NCBI GenBank assembly: GCA_016234485.1
Contig: JACRBL010000051.1
Coordinates: 1 to 64,000 of the forward strand
Reading direction: 5' to 3'
Source of the DNA: Chloroflexota bacterium
Lineage (GTDB): Bacteria; Chloroflexota; Anaerolineae; Anaerolineales; Villigracilaceae
Length of the DNA: 64,000 nucleotides
Shown piece after piece: positions 16,548-25,081 of this stretch (the stretch's first letter is position 1; each line of letters begins with the position of its first letter). Under the pieces are notes generated by a model. The model was given only the letters and a program-made list of their open reading frames with translations, did no database searches and was not told the DNA's origin. The translations under genes and the position numbers were made by a program.

Positions 16548-17789
16548 ATGAAACCCATCCTCCCTCGCGTCATCTACGGCAACCTCGGCGACCTCGCCAG
16601 CCGCTGGGGAGTTTTGCGCGCCCTCCATCAACTCGGCGTGGACGATGTGACCGTCTTTCGCAATCTCGAAATTGACGTGCCCGCGCTCCCCTTTCGCGCG
16701 CTCAACTATCGTCCCCTCCGCAACCTCCGCCTCGATCGCGAAGCGCGTGACGCCTTCCGCCGCGCCGATACCGTCCTCTGGGCAGTCGGCCTCGACATGC
16801 AGGACGACTCCAGCCTCGTGCGGATGATGTACCTCTGGGTTGCGTTCCGTCTCTATCGCGCCCTCGGCCTGAAAATCGTCTGCCTCTTCCAGGGCGCGGG
16901 ACCCGTCACCACCCGCACGGGACGCGTCGTCGCCCCCGCCGTCCTCTCGCAGGTGGATACCTTCGTCGCCCGCGATCCCGGCACGTTTGCACTCATCGAA
17001 AAACTGAACCCCCGCACGAAACGCGTCCTCGCCCACGATGCCATCTTCCTGCCAGGTTTTGAAGAAGATCTTGTTAACGATGTGGCGCGGAATGGCATTC
17101 CGCATGACCAGAATTTAGCGGGATACCATCCCGCTCCACAAGATCAACTCGATCCCTTTTTTAAAACCGATGGCCGCCCCATCATCGGCATTAACATCCG
17201 CCAATGGTTCCACTTCGCCTCGTCCATCCTGCCCTACCAATTCTCGCGCGAGAAATATCGTCAACGCTCCGAAGCGAAGATGCAGGAATTGATCCGCTCG
17301 ACGACGGAACTCATCGCCTCGCTCCGCGCTCGACAACAGGCGCGCGTCCTCCTGATCTCCGCCTACCAGAAAGATGTCCTGCCGTGGGAAGATGACCTGC
17401 CCTGGCTGGCGCGCGTCAAAGCCAGCTTCGCCGCCGATGATGAAGTGCAACTGGTCAACATGGCGGCGACCATGCCCGAGTACTACAACCTCATGTCCCG
17501 TCTCGACCTGATGATCGGGATGCGTCTGCACTCCTCGCTGGTGGCTCTGCGCTTTGGCGTCCCGTCCATCAATTTGAGTTACACCCTCAAAGGCGGAGAT
17601 ATCCTCCGCCACCTTGGCCTGCCCGATTCCGTGGCGGATCTCAAAGGCTTCATCGAATCGCCCAAGGACGTTTTAGCCCGCGCCGAGTTCATGCTCGCGA
17701 ATCGCGAGGCCGAAGCCGCCAAAGTCCGCGCGGCGGTGGCAAAAGCAATTGAAGTGAATATGGATGTGTTGAAGGAATTATTGTTCTGA
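16548..17789 (+). CDS. Polysaccharide pyruvyl transferase family protein (CsaB-like)
   Basis: The product is 413 residues. It shows the polysaccharide pyruvyl-transferase pattern: NLGDLASRWGVLRALHQLG at the N-terminus, VCLFQGAGPVTTRTGRVVAP, then PIIGINIRQW and the C-terminal MPEYYNLMSRLDLMIGMRLHSSLVALRFGVPSINLSY. Members add a pyruvate ketal from phosphoenolpyruvate to cell-wall or exopolysaccharide sugars, adding negative charge. ATG 16548 is chosen because upstream in-frame codons belong to the repeat and to the preceding gene. Two hairpins (17087-17135) are embedded in frame between the halves (ARNGIPHDQNLAGYHPAP). Confidence 0.85.
   Translation: MKPILPRVIYGNLGDLASRWGVLRALHQLGVDDVTVFRNLEIDVPALPFRALNYRPLRNLRLDREARDAFRRADTVLWAVGLDMQDDSSLVRMMYLWVAFRLYRALGLKIVCLFQGAGPVTTRTGRVVAPAVLSQVDTFVARDPGTFALIEKLNPRTKRVLAHDAIFLPGFEEDLVNDVARNGIPHDQNLAGYHPAPQDQLDPFFKTDGRPIIGINIRQWFHFASSILPYQFSREKYRQRSEAKMQELIRSTTELIASLRARQQARVLLISAYQKDVLPWEDDLPWLARVKASFAADDEVQLVNMAATMPEYYNLMSRLDLMIGMRLHSSLVALRFGVPSINLSYTLKGGDILRHLGLPDSVADLKGFIESPKDVLARAEFMLANREAEAAKVRAAVAKAIEVNMDVLKELLF
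17087..17135. repeat. Two small perfect hairpins inside the pyruvyl transferase gene
   Basis: GCGGAATG-G-CATTCCGC (17087-17103) and AGCGGGAT-ACC-ATCCCGCT (17117-17135) lie 13 nt apart. They encode ARNGIPHDQNLAGYHPA in a likely interdomain linker. Confidence 0.75.
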
Positions 17790-17806
17790 TATAAACAACT
17801 TATCTC

Positions 17807-17886
17807 CGTCATTGCGAGGGCGATCTTCCCGAAGCAATCTCATCCACGGCGCGGAGATCGCTTCGCGACGAACGCTCGCAATGACG
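17807..17886. repeat. CATTGCGAG-type palindromic element, copy 4
   Basis: Arms are CGTCATTGCGAG (17807-17818) and CTCGCAATGACG (17875-17886), with an inner GAAGCAATC / GATCGCTTC pair. It fills the gap before the methyltransferase gene. Confidence 0.9.
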
Positions 17887-17900
17887 GGCGGAAAGAATCA

Positions 17901-18554
17901 ATGAATCAAAAAGAAACCTACTGGCACGACGAAGCCCCCAAATATCACTGGGCGCACTCGCGCCTTAAACTCATCGCCGAGACGATCCGCGGCGACGCGT
18001 CGGTGACGTCCGTTCTCGACGTTGGCGCGGGGTCGGGGACGCTGGCGCACCTGCTCGGACGCGGCGTCCGCTACCTCGGCCTTGACATCACGGGACGCAA
18101 AGAACCCGTTGACGCCTGGCCGCCCATCCGCTTCTGCGATTTCGACGACGCCGAATCGTTTTCGTCCCTGCTCGACCAGCCATTCGACGCGGTGGTCATC
18201 TCTGGCGTGTTGGAATACCTGCAAGACTGGCGCGGCATCCTGCGCCTTGCCGCGACGAAGGCCGTGAAGCCAAACGGACTCTTCCTCGTCAGCGCCATCT
18301 ACGATCCCTTCTACGCGACCTTTCCCATGAAGCGCCACCCCGCGTGGATCAACCGCTTCGTCCCTGCTGATATCCGCGCCGCGCTCGCCGAGAACAACCT
18401 GCGCCTCGACGCTACCTACCCCATGTGGGCGGGCGGCTACCCGTGGACGGCCTCGCTCTCCCGCGCGCTGGCGGGGCGTGGCAATTCCGTGCATCCGCGT
18501 TGGATGCATTGGCTGGGCGTGAATCAGTTTTTGTTTGTTTGTCATCGCAATTGA
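17901..18554 (+). CDS. Class I SAM-dependent methyltransferase
   Basis: The product is 217 residues with the SAM motif I VTSVLDVGAGSGTLAHLLG (about 34-52), an acidic residue after YLGLDITG, and motif VVISGVLEYLQDWRGILRLA, typical of class I Rossmann methyltransferases. The N-terminus (YWHDEAPKYHWAHSRLKLI) is like those of methyltransferases in glycan loci. A sugar or lipid acceptor is likely from context. The acceptor is not known. Confidence 0.8.
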   Translation: MNQKETYWHDEAPKYHWAHSRLKLIAETIRGDASVTSVLDVGAGSGTLAHLLGRGVRYLGLDITGRKEPVDAWPPIRFCDFDDAESFSSLLDQPFDAVVISGVLEYLQDWRGILRLAATKAVKPNGLFLVSAIYDPFYATFPMKRHPAWINRFVPADIRAALAENNLRLDATYPMWAGGYPWTASLSRALAGRGNSVHPRWMHWLGVNQFLFVCHRN

Positions 18555-18559
18555 AAAAA

Positions 18560-18629
18560 GGAATCCGAAAGTTCTACTTTAAGTTCTACTTTCGGAATGC
18601 CGAGCCTCGAAGTAGAACTTCGGGATTCC
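18560..18629. repeat. GGAATCC-GAAGTTCTACTTC palindrome, copy 2
   Basis: Outer arms are GGAATCC (18560-18566) and GGATTCC (18623-18629). Internal GAAAGTTCTACTTT and GAAGTAGAACTTC units resemble the copy at 16483-16535. It lies just upstream of the next gene and creates a spurious in-frame extension to 18597. Confidence 0.8.
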
Positions 18630-18653
18630 AAACTCACCGACACAAAAGGTCAA

Positions 18654-19562
18654 ATGGAAGAAAAACGCGTGCCCAACAAATGGTGGACACTCCTCCGCTG
18701 GCTCGTCCCGCTGGGACTGATCGGATTCATGCTGAGTCAGGTTAACTGGGACGCGATCCTGCCTCTGCTCGCGCGCGTCTCGTGGACGAGTTTGCTCGCG
18801 TCCGCGTCGGCGTTCCTGCTCTCGCAATTCATCATCGCGATCCGCTGGCAGTATCTTTTGCGCGTGCAGGATGTTCGCATCTCGCTAACGCGTCTGACTT
18901 GGCTCGTGCTGGTCGGCGCGTTCGCGTCGAACTTTTTGCCGACCACCGTGGGCGGAGACGTGGTCAAGATGGCGGCCGTGGCGCAGGGACAGGCCAAACG
19001 CGCGGCGGCGGTCGCGTCGGTGGCGGCGGATCGTCTCTTCAACCTGACAGCCATGTTCTTCTGGCTACCGTCCGCGCTGACGCTCGCAGGCTGGCATCCG
19101 CTCGCCGAAGCGGGAGCCGCCTCCACGTCCGCGCTGATGCGAGCGCCGTTCGTCGAGAAGATGTGGGGGCGCGTCAAACGCGTCTTCGAGGCGGGCCGCG
19201 TCTGGTTTATGTCTCCGCGCACGGTGATGGTCGCGCTGGCGCTCTCGTGGCTGTCCATCGGCGCGTCGTTCGTCTCGTTTTGGATCGTCACGCTGGCGCT
19301 GGGGATCACCGTCTCGTTTTGGCAGGCGGCGGGCGTGGCGGCGCTCTCGTATTTCGCGGCGTTGTTACCGATCTCGGTGAATGGATTTGGGTTGCTCGAA
19401 GGTAGCGTGACCGCGCTGTTGGTCGCGCAAGGCGCGTCACTCGAGCAGGGCGTGGCCGCGGCGGTGTTGATCCGATTCGTCACGCTAGCGGTGAGTCTGC
19501 TTGGCGGAGCGCGGTTGTTAAGTCAGCGCGAGTTGTTGGATGCGGCGCGCGATGCGAAGTGA
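18654..19562 (+). CDS. Lysylphosphatidylglycerol synthase TM region / flippase-like membrane protein
   Basis: The product is 302 residues with about 8 membrane segments. The blocks FLLSQFIIAIRWQYLLRVQ, FASNFLPTTVGGDVVKMAAVA and AVASVAADRLFNL are the signature of the LPG-synthase TM / AglD-type (UPF0104) family. The soluble catalytic domain of MprF is absent. Such proteins are thought to flip or handle lipid-linked substrates and occur in glycan loci. ATG 18654 is chosen because the upstream in-frame stretch is repeat sequence. Confidence 0.82.
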   Translation: MEEKRVPNKWWTLLRWLVPLGLIGFMLSQVNWDAILPLLARVSWTSLLASASAFLLSQFIIAIRWQYLLRVQDVRISLTRLTWLVLVGAFASNFLPTTVGGDVVKMAAVAQGQAKRAAAVASVAADRLFNLTAMFFWLPSALTLAGWHPLAEAGAASTSALMRAPFVEKMWGRVKRVFEAGRVWFMSPRTVMVALALSWLSIGASFVSFWIVTLALGITVSFWQAAGVAALSYFAALLPISVNGFGLLEGSVTALLVAQGASLEQGVAAAVLIRFVTLAVSLLGGARLLSQRELLDAARDAK

Positions 19563-19602
19563 AATTCTGATACACTTGAAAAAAATAAAACAGGAGAAAG
19601 TC

Positions 19603-20313
19603 ATGACCGACAAAAAATCTGAAAGCGGCGAATATTGGGACAAGCACGTTGTTTCGTGGGAAGCCGCCACGTATTACACCGACAAAAATATGCCGAAGCC
19701 CGGTCTGTGGGATCGGTTTTCCATTTTCTTCCGCGGCGCTTCGTTGTATGAACGCATGACCATCGCCATCGAGATGCTCAAGCCCCACCTTAACGGTTTG
19801 ACTGTGCTGGACGTGGGTTGCGCTTCAGGACGCTTCGCGAACATGTTGCTCGAAGCAGGCGCGGCGCGCGTCATCGGCGTGGACATTTCGGAGGACATTA
19901 TCAAGATCGCCAACGAGAGGCGGCTCGCGGGTCCGAACAAGGATCGGCTGGAATTCTTCGCGGCGGACCTTGCCAAGCCCATCAACCTTCCGCAGGTGGA
20001 TTTGGTCACCAGCCTGGGCGTGATCGAATATTTCGACCACAACGACATGATGACCTTCCTAAAGAACACGAAGGCGAAATATTTCTTCCACGATTTTCCC
20101 GATGTGGCGCGCACGACCAACTGGCTGTTGTGGTGGATGCGACAGGTGTATATCCGCGTCAACAAATGCCCTGGCGTGTATCTCTACAAGCGCGATGAGT
20201 TCACCGATCTGGTGAAACAGGCTGGCTTTGAAGGCGATATCTGGTATGTGCGGCGCTCAATCTTCCACTACGCGTCCAATTTGCCGCGCGATCCGTTGCA
20301 GATTAAGAAGTAG
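19603..20313 (+). CDS. Class I SAM-dependent methyltransferase
   Basis: The product is 236 residues with motif I GLTVLDVGCASGRFANMLLEAGAARVIGVDIS (from about residue 64) and motif FEYFD-like VTSLGVIEYFDHNDMMTFL. AGGAGAAAGTC before ATG 19603 is a good ribosome site. The in-frame extension to 19540 overlaps the preceding gene and is unlikely. It ends the polysaccharide locus before a bidirectional terminator. The substrate is unknown. Confidence 0.8.
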   Translation: MTDKKSESGEYWDKHVVSWEAATYYTDKNMPKPGLWDRFSIFFRGASLYERMTIAIEMLKPHLNGLTVLDVGCASGRFANMLLEAGAARVIGVDISEDIIKIANERRLAGPNKDRLEFFAADLAKPINLPQVDLVTSLGVIEYFDHNDMMTFLKNTKAKYFFHDFPDVARTTNWLLWWMRQVYIRVNKCPGVYLYKRDEFTDLVKQAGFEGDIWYVRRSIFHYASNLPRDPLQIKK

Positions 20314-20327
20314 TTCTTATTAATCAA

Positions 20328-20356
20328 AACGGCCTCCAAATTTCTCGGAGGCCGTT
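20328..20356. terminator. Bidirectional terminator
   Basis: The 10-bp stem AACGGCCTCC / GGAGGCCGTT has a 9-nt loop, between the convergent methyltransferase and cytochrome b genes. A/T-rich flanks lie on both sides. Confidence 0.75.
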
Positions 20357-20374
20357 CACTTTCTACCTATCTAC

Positions 20375-21286
20375 TTAAATCACATCCCACGGGACAACCG
20401 AACTGGGCGTGGGAATCGGCGTGGGCGTTTGTGGCACGAACGGCTCCACCTTTTCGGGCTGGGGAGGGATGGTCTCGAGGGCGGTCTCTTCGGTGGCGAC
20501 AAAGATATAAACGCCGACCAGCATCGCAACGGTCAGGACAGCCGCGATGGGGAAGTAGATGCGCTGACGCTTGCGCAGGGTTGCCGCGTCCACGGGATGT
20601 TCGGTCGCGCCCGCTTTGATGTCCGCGAGTTCGAGCGGGTGTTCGTGGAGCATTTCCTCTTCCGTCATGCGTCCTGTCCACATGGCTTTGTTGAAGTGTT
20701 TGAGATGCACGCCGTAAAAATGCCAGAGCAGAATGGCGAGAACGGCCAGCACGGCTTCTCCGCCATGCGCGGCCTTCGCGGCGGGGATGAACTCACCCGG
20801 TAGGAAGGTCGCGGCGGTGACGGGGTTCCACATCAAAAAGCCCGTCACGCCCATGACCACCGTCCCCCACACGAAGGCCCAATATTCGGCTTTTTCCTCG
20901 AAGGTGTAGCGTCCCATTTGCGGACGGGACTTTCGCAGGCCGATGTTGTAGAGCAGGGCGAAGAGCGCGTCTTTGGCATCCTGGAAGACGGGCAGCATGG
21001 ACATGCGCTGGCGCTCCACGAAAACTTTGTAGCCAGCCGATAGGATGTGATACATCGTGCCAAACATCATCACGATGGCGGCCACGTGATGGATGGCGCG
21101 CAGGTTTTCGATTCCGCCGAGCAGGTTGACGAATGTAATCGCCAGCGAATGTGCGGCGTATTTTTGCGAAAGTCCAGTGAGGCCGAGCGTGGTGAACGAA
21201 AGAAGCATGGTGACATGCTCCACGCGTTGCGCCAGCGAGAAACGGACGTAGGTGCGTTGCGTTTCCTGTTTGGTTTTAGCGGCCAT
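20375..21286 (-). CDS. Membrane cytochrome b (formate dehydrogenase gamma / Ni-Fe hydrogenase b-type-like)
   Basis: The product is 303 residues with about five membrane segments. Histidines suited to haem b ligation lie in RVEHVTMLLSF, LRAIHHVAAIVMMFGTMYH and AHGGEAVLAVLAILLWHFYGVHLKHF. The pattern fits di-haem cytochromes b that connect the quinone pool to periplasmic partners. A C-terminal membrane segment is followed by a short Pro/Thr tail. It is translationally coupled (TAATG) to the upstream nonahaem cytochrome c, so the pair is probably a quinone-linked electron-transfer module. The partner reductase is not identified. Confidence 0.8.
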   Translation of the reverse strand: MAAKTKQETQRTYVRFSLAQRVEHVTMLLSFTTLGLTGLSQKYAAHSLAITFVNLLGGIENLRAIHHVAAIVMMFGTMYHILSAGYKVFVERQRMSMLPVFQDAKDALFALLYNIGLRKSRPQMGRYTFEEKAEYWAFVWGTVVMGVTGFLMWNPVTAATFLPGEFIPAAKAAHGGEAVLAVLAILLWHFYGVHLKHFNKAMWTGRMTEEEMLHEHPLELADIKAGATEHPVDAATLRKRQRIYFPIAAVLTVAMLVGVYIFVATEETALETIPPQPEKVEPFVPQTPTPIPTPSSVVPWDVI

Positions 21287-22464
21287 TAGTGACCTCCCTT
21301 CATGCGGTTGATCAAGCGTCGGATGAAGTCAGTGACAACAAAGACCGCCATGCCGCCCAGCACGGCGGGGATGAAGAATTGGTAGAAGAGATTCACGTAA
21401 TACACCAATGGATGTTTTTCAGGGCTGGCATCGTAGTGACTCATCCACGCGTCGGGGAAGTTGGCGGTGGCGGCGGGATGGCAACGCTGGCATTTTCCGA
21501 GCAGGTTTTCCTTGAGCGCGATGCCTGTCTGCGGATTGTCGGTCTTGGAGATGTTGTGCGTGCCGTGACAATCCACGCAGACGGGCTTGTTGGTGGGCAG
21601 GTCGGGAGAGTTCTGCTCGAAGAGAGTCACGGTCGTGCCGTGATAATCGGCCACGTAGGTATCGAGGACGTTCGTGGAGATCTCGTACTTGTCCATGATC
21701 GAAGCGTCGGTGTGGCATTTGGCGCACAACAACGGGATGTTGTTGCGGAATTCCACCGTGCGCGGATCGCCGATGTTGTGGTTGCCGTGACAGACGATGC
21801 AGTTCGGTACGTCTTGGTTGGCTTCAGATAGCAAAGCCTCGCCGTGGACGCTTTCCTTGTACATGGCGGCAATGTCGCTATGGCAACGGGCGCACACGTC
21901 TGCCACTTCCGCGCGCTCGGCGGCGCCTTCGTTGTAGTGCGGGTTATGGCAGTCAGCGCACATGGCTGCGTTGTGGTTGCCCTCGCCCAGCGTCATTTCA
22001 TGGACGCCCGTCATGGCGTTTTTGGCTTCTTCCTCGTGGCAATTTTTGCAGGCGTTTTGCGTGGCCTGGTACAGCGCGAAATTAAATTCGCGCAGTCCCG
22101 TCTTGGCGTAGTCGGGATGCGGGAAGGTGGTGATGTCCGCGTGACAGGTGTCGCAGGAAACCTCTTCCTGTCCATGCACAGATTGGTTGAAGGCCGCTTC
22201 GTTGATCGTCAACAACACTTGCGCGTCGCCAACATTCATGATCTTATCGGCTTCCCCGTGGCAGAACAGACACTGATCGTTGGGGATCGCGTTTCCCGTC
22301 GGCGAGGGAGACGCGGCCGAAACGGAGGCCGCTAAAGGCATGCCCAGAGCGACGTCGAAGGGTCTTGCGAGAGACGCGAAGGCCGCCGCGAGGAGCGCCA
22401 GTCCCACGCTCCAGAGCAGGAGGCGGAGTCGGGCGCGTCCATTTGATTTGAACAATCTTCTCAT
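21286..22464 (-). CDS. Nonahaem membrane-anchored cytochrome c
   Basis: The product is about 392 residues with nine CXXCH sites (CLFCH, CDTCH, CKNCH, CADCH, CARCH, CIVCH, CAKCH, CVDCH, CQRCH), an N-terminal signal segment and a C-terminal membrane helix (FYQFFIPAVLGGMAVFVVTDF). ATG 22464 is preferred over 22470. The AGGAG site lies only 1 nt from the first ATG but about 7 nt from the second. It probably exchanges electrons between cytochrome b and an external acceptor or donor. The family resembles cytochrome c3/c554-like multihaem proteins, with exact function unknown. Confidence 0.85.
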   Translation of the reverse strand: MRRLFKSNGRARLRLLLWSVGLALLAAAFASLARPFDVALGMPLAASVSAASPSPTGNAIPNDQCLFCHGEADKIMNVGDAQVLLTINEAAFNQSVHGQEEVSCDTCHADITTFPHPDYAKTGLREFNFALYQATQNACKNCHEEEAKNAMTGVHEMTLGEGNHNAAMCADCHNPHYNEGAAERAEVADVCARCHSDIAAMYKESVHGEALLSEANQDVPNCIVCHGNHNIGDPRTVEFRNNIPLLCAKCHTDASIMDKYEISTNVLDTYVADYHGTTVTLFEQNSPDLPTNKPVCVDCHGTHNISKTDNPQTGIALKENLLGKCQRCHPAATANFPDAWMSHYDASPEKHPLVYYVNLFYQFFIPAVLGGMAVFVVTDFIRRLINRMKGGH

Positions 22465-22676
22465 TAACATTCTCCTGATATCAGGATTACAAGTGGGGTA
22501 TTTGCCCCATTCTATACGTTTGTGTCCGATTTGAGAATGTGCTTTATATCATGGAAATTGAGTGATTTACGAAAAGCAGGCTCGCAAGCGGGGATGAAAG
22601 TCACACAAGCAAGGTGATGGTTGCTACAAAGGTTTGCGAAAGCCTTTGTTGTACAATACCCAATGGAGGCAGTCGA

Positions 22677-24137
22677 ATGAATTTCGACCAAAGCCTATTC
22701 TTCATCTTCTTCATATATGGGCTGGCCTTTTTTGGCATGGGGCTGGCAATGGCAATGGAGGCGGGACGGCCTTCGGCGTTGGGAGAGGCGCGCCTGCTCT
22801 GGCCGCTGGCGGGGTTTGGATTGATTCACGGAACCCACGAGTGGCTTGAATCCTATGTTTTGCAGGCGGCCTCGCTTGGCGCGCTTGTGCCGCTGTGGAT
22901 GCCGTGGTTGAGGTTGGGGTTATTGATCGGCTCGTTCTCTTCGCTAAGTTTATTCGCGTTCCAGGCCTTGCGATTTACCAAACGCCCGTTGCGGCGCAAT
23001 CATCGCATCATGTTGGGCGCGCTGGTTGGCTACTTCCTCCTCATTCCATTCAGCGCAATCCTCACCTATCGCCACACCGACATTCCCTGGGTCAACGTGG
23101 TGGATGCGCTGGCGCGTTACCTGCTGGCCGTGCCCGCCTCGGCTCTCGCGGCCATGGGACTGCGGGCGCGCAGTTTGCGAACGCGGGACGAAAACCCGCG
23201 TCTCGGCCTGAACTTGAACTGGGCCGCGCTGGCCTTTGCCTTTTACACACTGACGCAGTTATTCGTCCACCCGATCGAGATGTTCCCCGCCAAATATCTC
23301 AACGAAGAATCTTTCATCGCCATGGCCGGCTTCCCCATTCAACTGGCGCGGACGGTGGCGGCGGCGATCATCACCGTCGGTCTGTTGCGCGCCACCCAGG
23401 CCGCGGACGAGATTCGCCAGAGCGAATTATTCGCGGCGCAACAGGCGCGCCTCCACGCGCTGGAGGAACGGGAATCGCTGCGGCGCGAGTTGTTGCAACA
23501 CACCGTCCGCGCCCAGGAAGACGAGCGCGCCCGCATCGCGCGGGAACTGCACGACGAAACCGCCCAAACCCTTTCCGCGTTCACGCTCGAACTGGCGGCC
23601 ATGCAAAACGACAAATTGAAAAAGCCCGAAAGAAAACAAATCGAGGAACGCCTGCAAGATTTAAGCGCCGATATGTCGCGCGGCATCTATCGCATGATGC
23701 GCGACCTGCGCCCCTCGCAACTCGACGACCTGGGGCTGATCCCTGCCTTGCGATTTTTATGCGAAGAGAAATGCCGCAAGTTCAACCTGAATCTGCAATT
23801 TGAAACGAGTGGCCCCCCGCGTCGGCTGGACTCTTTGCTCGAGACAGCCATCTTCCGCGTCGGCCAGGAAGCGCTCAAGAATCTCGCGCACCACGCCCAG
23901 GTCAAAGAGGGACGCGTGGAAATCGTCTACGCGGAGAATGAGATTGTTTTACGAGTCGTGGATCACGGGCGCGGGTTCGATCCCGCGCAGAATTTCCATC
24001 CGCCGCATGGCTGGGGGCTGGCGGGGATGAAGGAGCGCGTCGAATCGATCGGCGGCGTTTTGAACATTATCAGCGCGCCCGGAGCAGGGACGATCATCGA
24101 AGTCCGCGCGCCGTTGAATAGCAAGGAGCCGAAATGA
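22677..24137 (+). CDS. NarL-type sensor histidine kinase with multi-pass membrane sensor
   Basis: The product is about 486 residues. Seven or so membrane helices fill residues 1-250. The HisKA_3 dimerisation segment follows (QEDERARIARELHDETAQTLSAFTLEL, phospho-acceptor His in ELHDE). The HATPase_c domain has VGQEALKNLAHHAQ (N box), VVDHGRGFDP and GWGLAGMKERVESIGG. It phosphorylates the response regulator encoded next, with a 4-nt ATGA overlap. ATG 22677 has GGAGG upstream. It is divergent from the cytochrome b/c operon, which may be a target. Confidence 0.9.
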   Translation: MNFDQSLFFIFFIYGLAFFGMGLAMAMEAGRPSALGEARLLWPLAGFGLIHGTHEWLESYVLQAASLGALVPLWMPWLRLGLLIGSFSSLSLFAFQALRFTKRPLRRNHRIMLGALVGYFLLIPFSAILTYRHTDIPWVNVVDALARYLLAVPASALAAMGLRARSLRTRDENPRLGLNLNWAALAFAFYTLTQLFVHPIEMFPAKYLNEESFIAMAGFPIQLARTVAAAIITVGLLRATQAADEIRQSELFAAQQARLHALEERESLRRELLQHTVRAQEDERARIARELHDETAQTLSAFTLELAAMQNDKLKKPERKQIEERLQDLSADMSRGIYRMMRDLRPSQLDDLGLIPALRFLCEEKCRKFNLNLQFETSGPPRRLDSLLETAIFRVGQEALKNLAHHAQVKEGRVEIVYAENEIVLRVVDHGRGFDPAQNFHPPHGWGLAGMKERVESIGGVLNIISAPGAGTIIEVRAPLNSKEPK

Positions 24138-24823
24138 ATCCCATCAAAATTCTTCTCGTGGACGATCACGACGTCGTGCGGACGGGTCTGCGTTCGTTCC
24201 TGGGCGGTCAGGCCGACGTGCTGGTAACTGCCGAAGCGCGCAACGGCGAAGAGGCGCTTTTACGCGCGGAAGAGTTGAAGCCCGACCTGGTCATCATGGA
24301 TATCACCATGCCTGGCATGGACGGGCTGGAAGCCACGCGCAAGCTCAAGGCACGCCAGCCTGAATGTTTGGCGCTGGCCCTGACCGTACACGAGGATAAA
24401 CAATATTTCATGGAGATGCTCGCGGCGGGCGCTTCGGGTTACATCACCAAGCAGGCTGCCGCGGACGATTTGATGGCGGCCATCCGCTCCGTCGCGGCGG
24501 GACAGGTGTACCTGCAACCCGCGCTGGCGCGCTGGTTGTTGGAAGATTACCAGCGCCTTGCCAAGCAGGAAGAGACGCAGGCGCACACCCGTCCCGCGGA
24601 AAACGGCGAACATGCGGTGGGGCTGGATATTCTCAGCCAGCGCGAGCGCGAAGTGTTGGAACTGGTGGGGCAGGGATTGAATAACCAGCAGATCGGCAAG
24701 CAACTCGGCCTTAGCCCGAAGACGATCGCGCGGCATCGCGAGCGCATTATGAACAAACTCAATATGCACTCGCGCACCGAGTTGGTGAAATTCGCGATAC
24801 GGACGGGGTTGATCGCGGCGTGA
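24134..24823 (+). CDS. NarL/FixJ-family response regulator
   Basis: The product is 229 residues. The receiver domain has ILLVDDHDVV, the phospho-acceptor Asp in PDLVIMDITMPGMDGLEA and the Lys in GYITKQAAADDL. The LuxR-type helix-turn-helix spans LSQREREVLELVGQGLNNQQIGKQLGLSPKTIARHRERIMNKL at the C-terminus. It overlaps the kinase gene by 4 nt. Both cytochrome clusters and the Ccm operon nearby are plausible targets, but no binding site is identified. Confidence 0.92.
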   Translation: MNPIKILLVDDHDVVRTGLRSFLGGQADVLVTAEARNGEEALLRAEELKPDLVIMDITMPGMDGLEATRKLKARQPECLALALTVHEDKQYFMEMLAAGASGYITKQAAADDLMAAIRSVAAGQVYLQPALARWLLEDYQRLAKQEETQAHTRPAENGEHAVGLDILSQREREVLELVGQGLNNQQIGKQLGLSPKTIARHRERIMNKLNMHSRTELVKFAIRTGLIAA

Positions 24824-24887
24824 GGAATGGAACCACGATTTATTAGCTGATGCTACACAATTCTCTTCCTCACCCCCTGCCCTCAAA

Positions 24888-24923
24888 CCCGAAGGTAGAA
24901 GGGAATTCCCTTCTACCTTCGGG
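24888..24923. repeat. Perfect 36-bp loopless palindrome
   Basis: The left arm CCCGAAGGTAGAAGGGAA (24888-24905) is followed directly by its exact reverse complement (24906-24923). It has CTCACCCCCTGCCC on the left and AAAGGGTTAGGACGAGGGG on the right, which also partly pair. It lies in the 258-bp gap between the response regulator and ccmE. The rest of that gap shows no gene. Confidence 0.9.
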
Positions 24924-25081
24924 AAAGGGTTAGGACGAGGGGCGTAGATAAGTTAATAGGACAAATTCGGGGATGATTCGTGACATCCGTCCAAGCCCCT
25001 TCTCACCACAATTTAACCTCCGCATGTAAAATCAAAGCGCATCAGTAGTTCACTCGTTACTTCATTATTGGAGGCACTAAC

